Both the position numbers and the translations under genes were made by a program. A stretch of 64,000 nt of DNA from Acanthochlamys bracteata. Its lineage: Eukaryota > Streptophyta > Magnoliopsida > Pandanales > Velloziaceae. The notes below the pieces were generated by a model that saw only the letters and a list, made by a program, of their open reading frames with translations, was not told where the DNA came from and did no database searches. Below, piece by piece: positions 23,291-36,866 of this stretch. Numbering within the stretch: the stretch's first letter is position 1; each line of letters starts with the position of its first letter. The stretch lies in contig CM034132.1 of the NCBI GenBank assembly GCA_019914995.1, forward strand, positions 1,676,501 through 1,740,500. Direction: 5' to 3'.

Positions 23291-25142
23291 ATATGCAAAC
23301 AGACAACGATACCATATATTCTTTTGCCTAGCCATTGATTTACTAAGCACTTTCTGTTATTGAATGTTAAACCTGTGGAATATAATCAAATGTCAAATAT
23401 GGAACAACTAAGTCACAATGTTCTTCGATTTGAGACTACATTAGTTCAGTCTTATGTCAATAAATGGAAACATACTGAGATACATGTAATAACAATCAAT
23501 ACGTTGCAAAAGCATAATCAACTGTGAGAACTTCCAAGTATTTTCTAACTTCCAGAAATAGTCCTGATCACTCCAAAAACTTATTAATTTAAGATATTCA
23601 GTAATAAAAGCAACAATTTTGAACGTCTTCATTTGTTTTATCAGGAGTCTCCTCATATTGCATTGGACACACCTGTCATTCTAAGTAGAATGCCATCTTA
23701 TGCCATACGTGATATAGGTAATGCCACCTTACACTGTTATGTACAACTTGGAGCATCTCATAGGTGTATCAACGAAATAAGAAGATAGAATATGATCTAA
23801 CCTTCTTCCCTGAGGAAGCTGTAAGTGATTCAGTTCAAATATATAACTTCCGCAACTGCTTCCAGTAGCTTCACTTGAGCAAAAAGCATCAAGCGCGGCA
23901 TATAAATTTCTTAGCCACAAGAACATGGACAAGAAGAATGATTTCCACTAAATAACTTGTAATGCAGTGAATGATTAAGTTGTACCTCCAAAGCATACTG
24001 CTGATGTCACTATATATCTTCTCCAAAAAGCACTAGAATGCTGCATACCCACATTCCGAGTGGTGGAAGTTACCACGTCTCAAATTTGGTATGCTCTATA
24101 CCAATCACCCAAGCATCTCACAAGTGTCTGCGTTCCATTTTTCTTAAAAGGGTGAGATACATTTGAGGCCTTCTGTCATGCCAGATTAACCAAACAAAAT
24201 TTCAGAATATTATAAAATATTAGGGAATTTGCATCTTGCTGAGATTGGGTACTGATACTTCCATGTTGTATCTCAAGCTTTTTGTATTCCTTTCATGAAT
24301 ATGAGATATAACTGGGTTGACATGAGAAGATACAAGCTTGCATAATATCAAAATAACAACTTTTCTCAAGTTCAAATGGCGTGCATGATGATCATGACAT
24401 ACAAACGGAATTGAACATTTCAAATGAAAGAGTAACAAACAAGAAGTTGGCTGGATTTACAGGTCAGAAATGGTTAATGCTTCCAAATTTAAAATTAAGT
24501 TTGTTGAACAAAGAAGTTCATAGAAGTTCCATTCTGCAACAGAATTGACAAATGCCTTTTACAGGAATATTAGTTAAGCTCTTGGCGCAAAACAATGCAG
24601 TATCCTCGCTCACCAGAGATGTGGAGAGGATATACACACACATATAGAAAAATAAGTTATGAAACTTATTAGTGGTGAGAAATCCTTATATGTCCCAAGA
24701 ATAATATGATACCACAAACAACTTGCACAGCACATAGGGTCGGAGGATAGTTATTTCTTTTATTCAAACCCTCCCACTAAGGGATAAAAATAGAATAAAT
24801 AAATCTAGAATGCCTTTTCTCTGACATATGTACCTTCCTACTCTCTTTTGTGGCATCAGCAGGACCAAACTTTTCCATCTCAACCATTGCACCTATGTTC
24901 CTGAGATGGGCTTTTTCACCTATCCTAGAAGTAGAATTCCTTCTTGAGAAATTCGTTAAGACATCGTACAGACATCAGTCAGTATGCCTTCCTGTTAGAA
25001 ATCAGCAATCTCAGTCACCATGGTCAGATGGAAGCGTTCATGATAACAGAGATTTAATCAGAAGCTTCATGATACAGGCCAGGCTTCTTAATCAAAGAAA
25101 ATCATTTGTGCATATACACTTGAATGGTTGCACCTTCTTGTA
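23291..25142. other. Intergenic region with unrecognised exon-like fragments on the minus strand
   Basis: No intact gene was seen. Two minus-strand stretches look protein-like. One, at about 24855-24960, reads through EKAHLRNIGAMVEMEKFGPA and ends at a possible donor (AAG/GTACAT). The other, at about 23810-23935, includes SSEATGSSCGSYIFELNHLQ. The first is closed upstream by a stop in its own frame but continues in another frame (EGILTDVCTM), as decayed coding DNA would. They may be further parts of the Nudix pseudogene or of another lost gene. The part next to 25143 probably holds the PPR gene's 3' untranslated region. Confidence 0.4.
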
Positions 25143-27491
25143 TCATCTTAACGGGCTTACAACCCAACCAGTGATCCTACTTGGCTTGCGTAGTCTTAAT
25201 GGCTTATGGGTCCTACTTTCTAATCTTTCGAGGATTGTGTATGTTATAGAATCTGGGGACAGACCTTGTTGCTTCAGCATAGCATAAAGGTTGAATGCTT
25301 CTGTTGTTCTCCCAGATTTCTCTAGACAATCCAGTAAAATGTTGTATGTCACAATGTTAGGATAGCATCCATTGGCAAGCATCTCATCAAATAACCTGCA
25401 AGCCGTCTCAACTTTATTTGCTTTCCCAAAGCATTCAATAAGAGTGCTGTAAGTGTAGACATCAGGATTCAATCCTTTCTCCTGCATCTCTTCAAATCTT
25501 ATGTGAGCTTCATCGAGGTCCCCATTTTTACCAAGGCAGTTTATCAAAGAGTTGTAAGTGACCACATCAGGTTTGCAACCACTTCTCTCCATTTCTTCAA
25601 GAACCTCAAGAACTTTGTAAACGAAGCCTGCTTTACCAAAGCTTGAAATTAGGATGTTGTAGGTATAGATATCTGGTGAAGGTCCATCAAGCAGCATCTG
25701 TTTATAGAGACTACTTATGTGACTTATCTGTTTTGACCTACCAAGAGCAGAATATACCATATTATACATGACGGTGTCTTTTTCAATCCCCTTTTCTTCG
25801 AAGTTATTTAGTAGGTCCATCGCCTCAATTGTCTTTCCTGCATTGCACAAAGTCTCTAGCATGGATAAGTTAGCATTTCTATCTCCTTTCTCCTGAGAGC
25901 TCCACATTTTACAAAACAAGATGTGCGCCTCACTTGCATGACCAGATTTACTTAGCGTCTTCACAAGAAATGAATAAATTGACCTACTCATGTACTTGTC
26001 AGATGCCTCCAATACTTCAGGTAGCCTGTGTAGTTGACCACTAGCTGATAAAACATTTAATAAAATACTATATGTAAACTCGTTCGGCCGGCAATCATTT
26101 TCAATCATTTTGGAGAAAACAAAAATAGTTTTGTCCACCATCTGATTCTTTGCAAGTGCCTCAAGCATGGTGTTGTAGGCAATCAGGTTGGGAGCACAGC
26201 CCTTTGCAATCATCTCTTCAAAGAAAGAAAGGAAGTCGTCTCTTTTACCCATCTTTCCTGACATTCTGATGAGAATCGTATATGTATACTCATCTGGCTC
26301 ACAGTGCCTGTGCTTCATATCTCTGACCACCTTGTGCGCTTCCTCAACCTGTTGAATTAGCATCAATAAGCTGCAAAAATGGTAAAAGTGACATAGAAAT
26401 ATTGTTTTAACCAAAACCAAAGGAAATAGGCCAGGAATAGGCATTTCTGAGTTAATAGCACATCTAAAAATATCACATTTAGAGCAAAGAGAGAAAGTGA
26501 GTATAGTCCAATAAAGCCTCCAAGTGAATGAGATCTTAACAATCCAAGTTGCACGCTACAATTTGAATGCTTAACTATATATATGTTAATCGAGTAGTAC
26601 CAACTAGAACTACAACAAGCTGTATGATTACTAACGCCACTAGTTCTGTTAGTCATAGCTTACCTTTTGCACTACTTGAGGAGAATGCAGCTAGTCACAT
26701 ACAAGGAAAGAAACATCAATCCAACTTAAATGCATGAATGAACAATCCAAAACAAATTATACCTTCCCGGCCTTAGCCAGAGAATCAAGGAGCATGTTGT
26801 AAGAAAATATATCAAGCTGGTACCCTTTCCTCCACAGTTCCTGATAAACTTCATAAGCCTTCTCTACATCTCTACATCTCAAATACGCCTGCATTGTTAC
26901 TTTGTAAGTGTACCCGTTCATCTTCAACCCCCATTTCTTCACCATCTCCATGCAAAGTTCAATCTCCTTGACGCCACCAACAATCCTGACAAGCATATTA
27001 ACAGTCGATATGTTTCCTTTAATTCCATCCGTCTCCATTTCATCAAGAATAGAACGAATCTTTTCAGTTGATGCAGTTGTCGATCGGGATAAAATCGATA
27101 GAATTCGATTGTAGACGAAGCAATCATGCCGGTAATTGGGTAGTGAAGTGGAAACGAAGCGGAAGAAATCTAGCGCGCGGTCAGGATCACGAACCGATTT
27201 CAAAATCTCACTGATTTCGTTCGGTGTTGGAGAAACAGAGAGAGAAGAGAAGTAATCTAAAACATCAAGGAGGGGATCTGTGTTGATCGAACGGTTGAGA
27301 AGAATTCGTGTAGCACGGCAGATGAGATCACGGCGAGGGAGAAGGTAGCCGCGTTGATCAACGGAAATGGACGGTGGAGATATTTCAATCGACAAAGCAC
27401 GGCCTGTAGGATCTGCTCGAACGATACGGCCGCTGTAAGAGTGAGCGTGCCGGCGGAAGAAGGTAAACGCGCGCGCGTGGACACGAGGCAT
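25143..27491 (-). CDS. P-class pentatricopeptide repeat protein, mitochondrial type (ABO5/At1g51965-like), two exons
   Basis: This is an organelle RNA-binding protein. Exons on the minus strand are 26763-27491 and 25143-26348, giving 1935 bp and 644 residues. The start is the ATG at 27489-27491 (MPRVHARAFTFFRRHAHSYS); the Arg-rich, acid-poor N-terminus fits mitochondrial import. From about residue 110 to 620 there is a string of 35-residue PPR motifs, for example DIFSYNMLLDSLAKAGKVEE and DVVTYNSLINCLGKNGDLDE. No E or DYW tail is present, so this is P class. The intron falls inside a repeat (AGK/VEEAHKV) and the acceptor at 26349 restores exact 35-residue spacing. The C-terminus ITGWVVSPLR matches my memory of At1g51965 (ABO5, needed for splicing of nad2 intron 3), so orthology is likely but not proven. 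Confidence 0.92.
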
Positions 27492-27857
27492 TTGATCTGT
27501 TTTGTGCACGAAAGGTGTTCGATGGATTGCAAGTGGGAATTAATGTTTCGCGGGAAAAACAATTAAATTAAAACAATACCAGTTCGGTTTTCTTTATTTA
27601 GACCCGGAACCCATTGAGCTTTGCTGCTACGAGACGGTATTCCGTCAAACAGGTTTACCCAATCACCAAATAATTATCCGGCGACGTGCACCTCTCCTTT
27701 GCCTCTAGATTTCACCTTCCTTCTCTCCGTTCGTCGCCGTCGCCTTTTCACCAACTTTCACCGCGCGGGGGTAGAGTTAGGGTTTTCGCCGGACCTCTCT
27801 GCCGAAATTCCGACTGCGATCGAAAATATTTCACAGAGAGAGAAGACTAGACCGGAG
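27492..27857. promoter_or_regulatory. Short divergent promoter between the PPR gene and OSGEP
   Basis: Only 366 bp separate the two start codons, so 5' leaders and promoters of both genes must share this space. It is more GC-rich than the flanking introns, especially 27680-27830. It carries no obvious TATA box, as is common for housekeeping divergent pairs. Confidence 0.7.
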
Positions 27858-29680
27858 ATGAAGCAGTTAATAGCACTAGGAATCGAAGGTTCGGCGAACA
27901 AGATCGGAGTAGGCATCGTTGCTCTCGACGGAAAAATCCTCGCGAACCCTCGTCACACGTACATAACTCCTCCCGGTCACGGTTTCCTCCCTCGAGAAAC
28001 AGCTAAGCATCATCTAGCGCACGTTCTTCCTTTGATCACCACAGCATTATCGCAATCTTCGCTCTCTGTTTCCGACATCGATTGTGTTTGTTTCACTCAA
28101 GGACCAGGTATGGGAGCACCTCTACAGGTCTGCGCTGTTGCTGCGAGAACGATTGCTTCGTTATGGGGTAAGCCGCTTGTTGGTGTTAATCATTGCGTGG
28201 CGCATATTGAGATGGGTAGGGTTGTTACTGGTGCGGAAGATCCTGTCGTGCTTTATGTTAGTGGAGGGAATACACAGGTTATTGCTTATAGTGAAGGAAG
28301 GTATAGAATTTTTGGAGAGACCATTGATATTGCTGTTGGAAATTGTCTTGATCGGTTCGCCAGGGTGCTTACGCTGTCGAATGATCCCAACCCTGGGTAT
28401 AACATCGAGCAGGTTAGTTAATTTTACTTAATTTGTTTGTTTAATTATGTGTACTAGTTCGAATTTGGTTGAATAGGCTTCTGTTGGGTCGATAAGATGT
28501 AGACAGTTAAAAGGTCTATATCTTTTTGTTTCTAGGTTGTAGCTCATCTGTGTATGATATTTTAATGTGTCATTGGAAGCTCTGATAAAACTATGCTCAA
28601 CTAAAAGATGTAATGAATTGCATGGAGGAAGCTATTCAAAGTTCTAAAAGATGTAAAGAAATGAGTGGAGGAAGCTATTCAAAGTTTGCCAATCTTATAA
28701 TATGTCATGCTGAACATGTATCCTACAACATATGAGTAGCAATGAAACCAAATTTGATTTAATACGCTGCTACTAAGATGACCCAAAAATTATTTATATG
28801 TTGTCGTTACTCTTTCGTTTACATTTGGTTTTGCATGCCTGTTTTTGGAGGTTGAGATCGTGTTCTTTCTTCGAAAGAAACTATGACCCTCCAATTGTAC
28901 TCCTATTATTAATTTTCAGTCACCAAAAATTAGTTTCTAAAGCAGTTGGGATTAACCTTTCTTTCTCTCATATCTAGCTTGCTAAAAAGGGAGAGAAGTT
29001 TCTGGATGTTCCTTATGTTGTGAAAGGGATGGATGTTTCCTTCAGTGGAATTTTGAGTTATATAGAAGCCACTGCTGTAGAGAAGCTCCAGAAAAATGAA
29101 TGTACTCCGGCAGACCTCTGTTATTCTTTGCAGGTATGTAAATCCTGATCATCTGAAAGCTACTGGTTTATTTGTATTTTGTTTCAAAGTCATCGTTGGT
29201 TATTTGAATTGCAATAACACAGAACCAAAGAACTTTTTTTCCTAACACTGTGTTCCCACCTTGTGATAGGAAACTGTGTTTGCAATGCTTGTTGAAATCA
29301 CTGAACGTGCAATGGCTCATTGTGATAAGAAGGATGTCCTGATAGTTGGTGGTGTTGGTTGTAACGAGCGGCTGCAAGAGATGATGAGGACCATGTGCTC
29401 AGAAAGGGGTGCCAGGCTTTTTGCAACTGATGATAGGTATTGCATCGACAATGGGGCAATGATTGCATATACTGGTCTTCTTGCCTTTGCTCATGGTGTG
29501 ACAACACCATTGGAAGAATCATCATGCACTCAGAGGTTTCGAACTGATGAAGTGCATGCAATTTGGCGAGAAAAGAGCTTCCCCTATAGGGATGATGCAT
29601 ATGATGATCATGCTCAAAATGAGGTAGATCAGATTTCAGAAAGTAAAAGTCCTTCTGGTGTTATTGCTATGGTTGCTTAA
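27858..29680 (+). CDS. OSGEP: tRNA N6-adenosine threonylcarbamoyltransferase (Kae1/OSGEP, KEOPS subunit), three exons
   Basis: This is the catalytic KEOPS subunit that transfers threonylcarbamoyl to A37 of ANN-decoding tRNAs in the cytosol. Exons are 27858-28412, 28978-29133 and 29270-29680, summing to 1122 bp or 373 residues. The start [20 protein letters not shown] matches the family. The frame is open further upstream, but without a family-like extension. Visible motifs are [11 protein letters not shown], the metal motif NHCVAHIE (His at about 112 and 116), [12 protein letters not shown] for nucleotide binding, and the late metal Asp in [12 protein letters not shown]. The protein lacks an organelle-targeting leader, so it is the archaeal/eukaryal Kae1 type and not the mitochondrial GCP1 type. 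The C-terminus is about 35 residues longer than in human OSGEP. An intron in the 3' untranslated region may begin near 29682 (AAAG/GTAAAG). Confidence 0.96.
28601..28687 (+). repeat. Tandem duplication, 43 bp period, in OSGEP intron 1
   Basis: CTAAAAGATGTAA followed by TGGAGGAAGCTATTCAAAGT occurs twice, at 28601 and 28644. It has no visible role. Confidence 0.85.
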
Positions 29681-32600
29681 AGGTAAAGCTACATCACTAA
29701 TCCACTTTCAACATATTTTCTTATGCTTGGATTCTCATTAATATGTTCTGGATGCTGGTTTCCTTCATAATAGATTGGACTTGATGGTAACTTCTCTGTC
29801 AACTTATACGTTTTTTCAACAGCACCTGATCGTTGACTGACTCTATCCATGTATTTAAAGAATTTCTTGGACCAGTATGTATCTTACATAATAAGTAACT
29901 CTTTTAGTAACCAGCGTTTAGATTTGTGAATGTTGATGGCATTTATGATGCAGGACCATGTACTTGAGATGACATCTGTATTGTCTTGGCATGAGGTCTA
30001 AAGGGCATTTTAGCATTATTGCGGTTCTAAAGACTTTGAGGGAGAGGGAATCTTAATTTTAGGGAATTGCCAGTCTGCATGACAGCTTGAGGGAGAGATT
30101 TGGTAGTCAGATTCCTTCTGTATGTTATGCCTTAGAACTTGGAACCAATTATATCTCAAGCTTCTTCGTTTATATTTATAATTTTTATGGCAGCTTGATG
30201 TGGATAGATACTAAGTGTTTAATTGTTTAACTGGCTACCACTTAGTTGTAAGCTAATGCAATTTCGTTTGTGATAATGCAGGCTTAGCATAGCATGCTCC
30301 AGAATGCCATTCCTTGTGAGAAGCAATAATTGTTTATTCAAGAGGTTTAGCAGATTCCCCCTATATGTATAAGAAGCAGTTGATTATTGAATTGAATGTA
30401 CACTTTTACGCATCTTTCTTGCTGATGCCTCTATGATGTAATTCCTTCTTAGCTTTTCTTTTTTAATATGTTCATTCTTATGCCTGTAATATTAGCACCT
30501 TGATGGATGAATATCGTTAGGGAGTAGAAAATTTTTCTTCAATGTCAGCCTTTGTGTGAACTGTTTAATTTATGCAAGTAAGGATTGTCACAAAAGCCAT
30601 CACTCATCAGCAAGTTTCATATGAGTAGGCTCATATTCGTGCCAATCTGGTTGTTCGTAAGCCGTCTATGTTGAACTCGATGAGATGACATAATTCTGGA
30701 CTTTATGGTTATTATTGGCGGGAAATTGTTGGCGCTGGCGGACGGGCGAGTGAGTAAAATCATGTCACTGAATCAGATCGCGAGCAAGGAGACCAGAAAT
30801 TGGTGGGCTGGTTGGGCCCGAATGGGTAAATGTTTATATGGACTAACTTTTAGCGAGTATAAAATAAATGGGCTTAACAGAAGGGCAAGTTGGTCCGATC
30901 TAGATTTCTAGATCCAGAAAAATTGAATGAAATTCGTTCGATTTGCTTTATAAAAGAGCCTAAAAATTGGGTCCTAGTGCCATGATTAAAATTTTGTTTG
31001 TGAATGAACCGAGCTTTCTCAAAGTCTAGTGTTATTAGTAAAATACATATAGAGCTTGTATCAGTTGCAACTGAAGTATTAAAAATTAGAATTTTAAAAA
31101 ATGAGTGTAATGTTTATATTTAATAGTAACTAAAAATAATTTTGAAATTAAATTTTTATATTTGATTGCATTTAAAAGTTGAGTAAGAAAGTAAATTTTT
31201 GAATTAAAACAAAAATTTGACCAAAATTTACTCCAGGGTAATATAGTTTGACTTAAACTAAAGTAAATATATCGAATCAAAATAGATTATATTATAACTT
31301 TATAGAGAACGTTTGCGAATGATTTGAAATGAGACTTTTTAGAACAAAATATAATAAAAATAAATAATAAATTAAAATTTATATTGTATAAATATTTCTA
31401 TATTTTAAAATATATTCTAAATTTTATAAATATTATTAAAAAATTATTTAAAAATATAAAATAAAATAAAATAGTTAGAATAGAATGAAACGTATTTTCA
31501 AAACGGCCCCATATGAATGCTTCGGCATAATGCGAAATGAGTAGCTCGTTCTCGTTGATTTTTTAGCAACGGGTATCATTTTTGAAGCATTTTCGAATTC
31601 TGTGCCACTAGAAACAAAACCATCATGAAATCGAAGTCCTCGCCCAGGATAAAATTTTAATTCATCATCTCGTCCCCCTCAATCTTTATGCATGTATATG
31701 CGATTACGGAAAAAACAACAATTCCTCAAACCAAAATCGGAAGAAACGAAACAAATATTTTCGTTACAGAATGAAATGGTTTTTTTTTTGGCATTCAGAT
31801 TGAAATATTTTATTAAAACTTTTGAAAATAATTTATTATAAATTTTAATGACTTTAATCTTTACAATTTATATATATTTAAAATTATTTTCATAAAAAAG
31901 AACACACAGGGATCTGGATTCTGGAATGCAAGAAACCAGCTGTACTTCATATATGTAAAATACATATTTGAAGGCTCAGGCTTTATTTGTTGATATTTAT
32001 TTTAAAATGCTTCTCTTTTAGCTTTCTCATAAAGCTAGGTTTTGAATGTCGATAACCATCTTTGGCACTGTTTGGTCAGTTCTTTTAAACTTTATTTTAT
32101 TCTATTTTATTTTTAAATATATTTTAGTATTCTAAAAATAAAAAATATATAAATCAATAAAATATTTTAGTTTATTATTATTTATTTTATTATACTTTTA
32201 AATAAAATTTATTTTTGAAATATTTTAAAATAATTTTATTTTTAAAAAGTTTTTTCATAAATACTCTGAAATATTCTTTTGATTTTCACTTTATAGAGAA
32301 AATACTTACATGTTTTGATATACCAATTAATTTTAAATTTGAAAATAATAAGTACAGAAATCAGTTTTTAAGGAAGACCGAAAGATGGAATCATAGTTTA
32401 GGGTGTTTTTCAAGAACATACAGTAGGATTCTTTTCAAAGAGCATTATGTTTTTCATAACTAAATTCATAAAATTATCCACTATGTTTATGAATTTACAA
32501 TTTCTACTTTTCATATTATTCACTTAAGATTATAAAATCTTTCAAAGTAAACTTAGTAAAACCGTAAAACATGCAAGAGTGGCTAACACTTGATACTATT

Positions 32601-35600
32601 CATGGAACCTTATAAATTTTCAACACATATTCTATTAATTCCCCAGCATATATACTGAGTTTATTTCATTTAACTTTACTTTCACCGTAGACATCATGCA
32701 TGCAGCATGCGTGCATGCATTTACAGAGATTTTAATTTTGGATATATAATGAATGCACAAGCTACGCTAAGATTTTCTGAAATTAATATAACAATAATAT
32801 TTAGTGCACACGTGAAAGAATAATTGAAATAACTAAAAGGAGGGAGAGTATCGAAGTGCTTTTAAAAATATTTTTTTGAAAATAAATTTTATTTTTTTAT
32901 TAAAAAATTTTATGTTTTTATTTTAAAAATAAATAATAAAAATATTTTATTATAAATTTTTTTTATATTTTCTAAATTTTTAAATATAAAAAATATAATA
33001 AAAAATATAAAATACAAACTAAAAAGCTGTGTTCTGAAAAAACAATGCCGCACATCCGAAGAAAGACTAATCGAAGTACATAAAAATTTGATATTTAATT
33101 TTTTAAAAAATTTTATACAATATTATAAAAAATTTATCAAAAATATAAAATTAAAAATTAAAATAATATAAACTTATAAATAAATATTCGCTGAGAGAAG
33201 CTTTTGCTGACCCTTTTAACTTCATTTTATTCTAAATGGATAATTTATATTTATTAAATTTTTTTATAACATTTAATAAAAATTTTAAAAGTTTAAAATA
33301 TATAAAATTTTATATCACAAAATTTAAAAATATATATACAATATTTTAAGTCAAATAATTAAACTTTATTTCTAAAAATTTTTAAATAATTTTTATTTAA
33401 AAATTTTAATTGTATAAGTTTTATTAAAAATCTCTCTAATAACCTTAGTCGTCTCTCTACCTCTTTAAGAGGACGTTTGATATTACTTATTTAAAAACAG
33501 ATTTTTAATTTTTAATTATATATTTTTTAATATATTTTTATAAATATTTAAAAAATTTATTAAAAAATATAAAAAAATTATATGTGTGAAATTTTTGTAT
33601 TATATTTTTTTAAGTCAAAAAAATAAAATAGTTTTATCTCAGTAGAATTTTATTTAAAATTATTCCGGAACGTCCAATCGCACCAACTTCAAACTACAGC
33701 TACGTACATTCCCAATTCCCATTATTTCTGTAAAAAGTGTAAAAATAACACTCACGCTCTTCTTCTCCCGTTCTCCGGGCCTTAATTTCGATTAGTGAGT
33801 TATTCACGCCACTCCCATATTCATGAATAAGATTCTATCTATTTATGTATGACATTAATTGAACTATGTAAATAGGAAATCATCGAAATTAAAGTTGGCT
33901 TATTCTGTAAGATTCACGCAGATATTCACGATAAGTTTAAGAGTAAATATTTTGGAAATTCTTTTGAAGCTACTCTTACATGAACCTGAATAAAATCAAC
34001 CTAAAAAAAATAAAAATATCTAAATTTATACGAGCAAACACTGGGGGTTTGCGCTTAGCAACATAATATTTCATTTTATTTCATATTTTTTAATTAAAAT
34101 TTTATAATATTTTTTAATTTTTATTAATAATATAAAAAGTTTATATTATAAAATTATATTATTATTTATTTTTATATTTTTACATATAAAATATAATTTA
34201 GTTTTGTAAAAAAAATTATCTTATAAATATTTAGAAACTTTTTTTTGTCCGTTGTCAAACAACTAAAGGTGCCTCTAAGATATCTATAAATTTTTTTAAT
34301 AAAAAATATTTGAAAAAAATAAGTTTTATATTTTATATAAAATTTAATAATAACAAATAATAATAATAAAATATTATAGTACATAAAATTTTATTTTAAA
34401 TTTTAAATAAATTTTGTAAAATATAATAACATTTTTATTAAATAATATAAAATAGATAATCGAAATAAAAAATAATCACAAAAAACCAAAGGTCCCCTAA
34501 TATAAGACTAATATTCTCAACATGCATAGTGTGTAGGGTTGACCAAATAATTTTTTACTGGATCAACCATTTTACGGGACTGATTTTCACATGCGGATCT
34601 AGCTAAATAGATGAGAATGCTCAAATTTATATAAACAGATGACGATTAATTTGATAAACAAGTTATATGAGACATGACTTATTTTGACAGTAATTTTGAC
34701 ACCATTTTTTATTTTAAAAAATTATTTTTATAGTAATTATTTTTAAAAAAATTTAAAAGTATATATATAATTTTTTAGATTAAAAATAAAAATAAATTTT
34801 CTAAGAAATATCAGGAGTAAATTATAGTTTAAAACAAATTATTATTTTAAATATTTTCCAACGCCTCCTATCTTTCTAATGATCACAATACTAGCTAGCG
34901 TAAGACAGACATCGTACGCTTTTAAGTTTTCAGCAAAATTCAAAGTGGCAATCAAAAATTAAAATTTCTTTCTGTCTATCTGCTTGCATCAAAAAAAAAA
35001 TATATATTCAATCATGACGAGGCTTTTCTAATGGTTCAATTTTCAGATACAAATTAATGATTGTTTGTGAAATAATGTCATTTTCAATTAATCTTCTATA
35101 CCTACTAACTGGCTAATTAATTAAGCATAAAGCGAGTACCACAGCAGAGGTTCTACATTACTTGATTAATTATTGTTAAGTATGGAACTGGAATTCCTTT
35201 CTTTTCCCCACAAACTTTCTAGTATATGATTATGATTGTGCACCATCTAATTAAAGACAGAGATTAAGCTAAGTGTAAGGACATCCCTTTCCTTTTATAT
35301 ACAAGAATTATATTCCATTACAACAATTAACTAATACATAATGTTTGTGTTATAAGATTTATATTATATATATATGCTAATGATACCACAATTAGACTTA
35401 CAGCTGAAGTCTGCCTTATGCCGGGGGCTTGTTGCTAGCTGTTGTTGTTGTATTTTATATATTTGATCTAAAGGGTTCCATCAAGTGTATTTGTACTGGC
35501 TTCATTTTCCTTGCAAATCAAGCAACGCCTGAGATTCATTTATTTATTTTCAACAAGAAACAAACCTACATATCCTTCTTCTTCATCTTCTGCCTTTCTC

Positions 35601-36866
35601 TTCTACCTCATGCTAAAAAGAATCATCATTTCACCACCATGTGAGTTCTTATCACTTGTTCATCTTTTGTGGTTTTGATTTATATAGTGTTTGTTCATTC
35701 ACTTTTCATTTACATAATTTGGAATTGGGAAAGCATGGCAAACACTATTTACTCCATATGATTCAAAGCAAGAAAATACTAAGTTTTTACCTTATGTTGT
35801 TGTTGTGCGGCTAGCTAGCAGTAAACCCACTTGGGGGGGAGTACTTGATCCTCTATATATATATAGATATTCTGCTTCATCTCTTTAGGCAAATATCCTT
35901 TCATCAACACTACTGTTTGTTTTCTTTATTATGACCACTGTTAAGATTAGCTTTCAATTCCGAATGACTCCTTTTTATTTGATAACTATTGAAGTATTGA
36001 TCAGTTTTATGTTTCTAATCTCTTTTGAATGTTGCAGTAACGGCTGTGTGAAGGAAGGGAAAAAGTGGCAGTTTCTTTGCTTTTGCTTTAGTGAAACCAA
36101 ACCCTAGCTAAAAGAGAGAGAAAAACAGAAACCAAAGAAGGTGAGATATTGATTTTCTTCTCTCTAACAAAAAAACAGTAACTAGTGCAAAATTGATATA
36201 CACATACGTAATAGTAGCCAGTGGTATAGATATAGATTGTGATATGAGAAAAAAGAAAAAGGTTCTAAAGGCGTTTTGTGTTATGTGAGAGTGAGTGTTT
36301 GAAGTTATGTGCCTTTTCCTTTTTCTCATGTCTTGGCTTTGCTTCAGTTAAAGTATATAGAAGGAATTTCTGGCTGGGTCTTTTTTTTTCTTAATTAATA
36401 AACAGATAAAAGATGTTTATAGTCTCATTCCACTCGCAGACTCTTCTCTTTTTCCGGTTCTCTACTCCCTTCTAATTCCAAGCATCTCTCTCGTTGTATT
36501 TTCCCCTTCTATTTTCTCTTTATTTTTTCAAACAAAATTAAGCTTGTTTTTTCTTTTCTTTTCTTCTCGGAATTCACTTGTATCCTTCGAGTTTCATCAA
36601 CTTCTTGTACTACTGTTTTTGTAAATTATTCTCTAGATCAATAATCTTGCTGATTCTCAATCTTAGATTTGTCGTTCAATCGATAAAGGTTTTTTTTTCT
36701 TTTATCAAAGATTTTGTGGGAGTTCTTTCATTGGTCTGTTAACAAAAGGAGAATCACCGGAGGAAGTAGAACTTGATTAATCTGACAAAAAAATTGTTTT
36801 TCTAGAGCGGAATAGGTGTTGGATCACTAGAATTGAATAAAAGCAAGCATCTTTCGATCTCTAATT
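29681..36866. other. OSGEP 3' region, long AT-rich gene desert, and NAC upstream region
   Basis: 29681-30450 is probably OSGEP 3' untranslated sequence. From about 31050 to 34850 the sequence is extremely AT-rich, with several MITE-like segments (about 31310-31505, 32065-32285, 32860-33060, 34060-34240) and no coding signal. A run of CATGCA words lies at 32695-32720. From about 35640 to 36866 the sequence is pyrimidine-rich with possible 5' untranslated exons of the NAC gene: a donor CAT/GTGAGT at 35640-35646 and an acceptor TTGCAG/TAACGG near 36039. No other gene was seen. Confidence 0.55.

Noticed and set aside
24850..25287. Plus-strand open frame of 145 codons (MASAGPNFSIST...)
   Set aside because: It overlaps the end of the PPR gene in antisense and the unidentified minus-strand fragment, and resembles no family.
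27492..27509. Earlier start for the PPR protein at 27509
   Set aside because: The codon there is GTG on the minus strand; the first ATG is 27489-27491.
27621..27857. N-terminal extension of OSGEP in the same frame
   Set aside because: The open frame upstream of 27858 opens with TTG (27621), and its sequence is unlike Kae1 proteins, which start at the MKQ-type sequence. It would also fill most of the promoter.
30705..30911. Open frame of 68 codons after the OSGEP gene
   Set aside because: No ATG-led family match. It contains Trp-rich, non-conserved text and lies in a decaying intergenic region.
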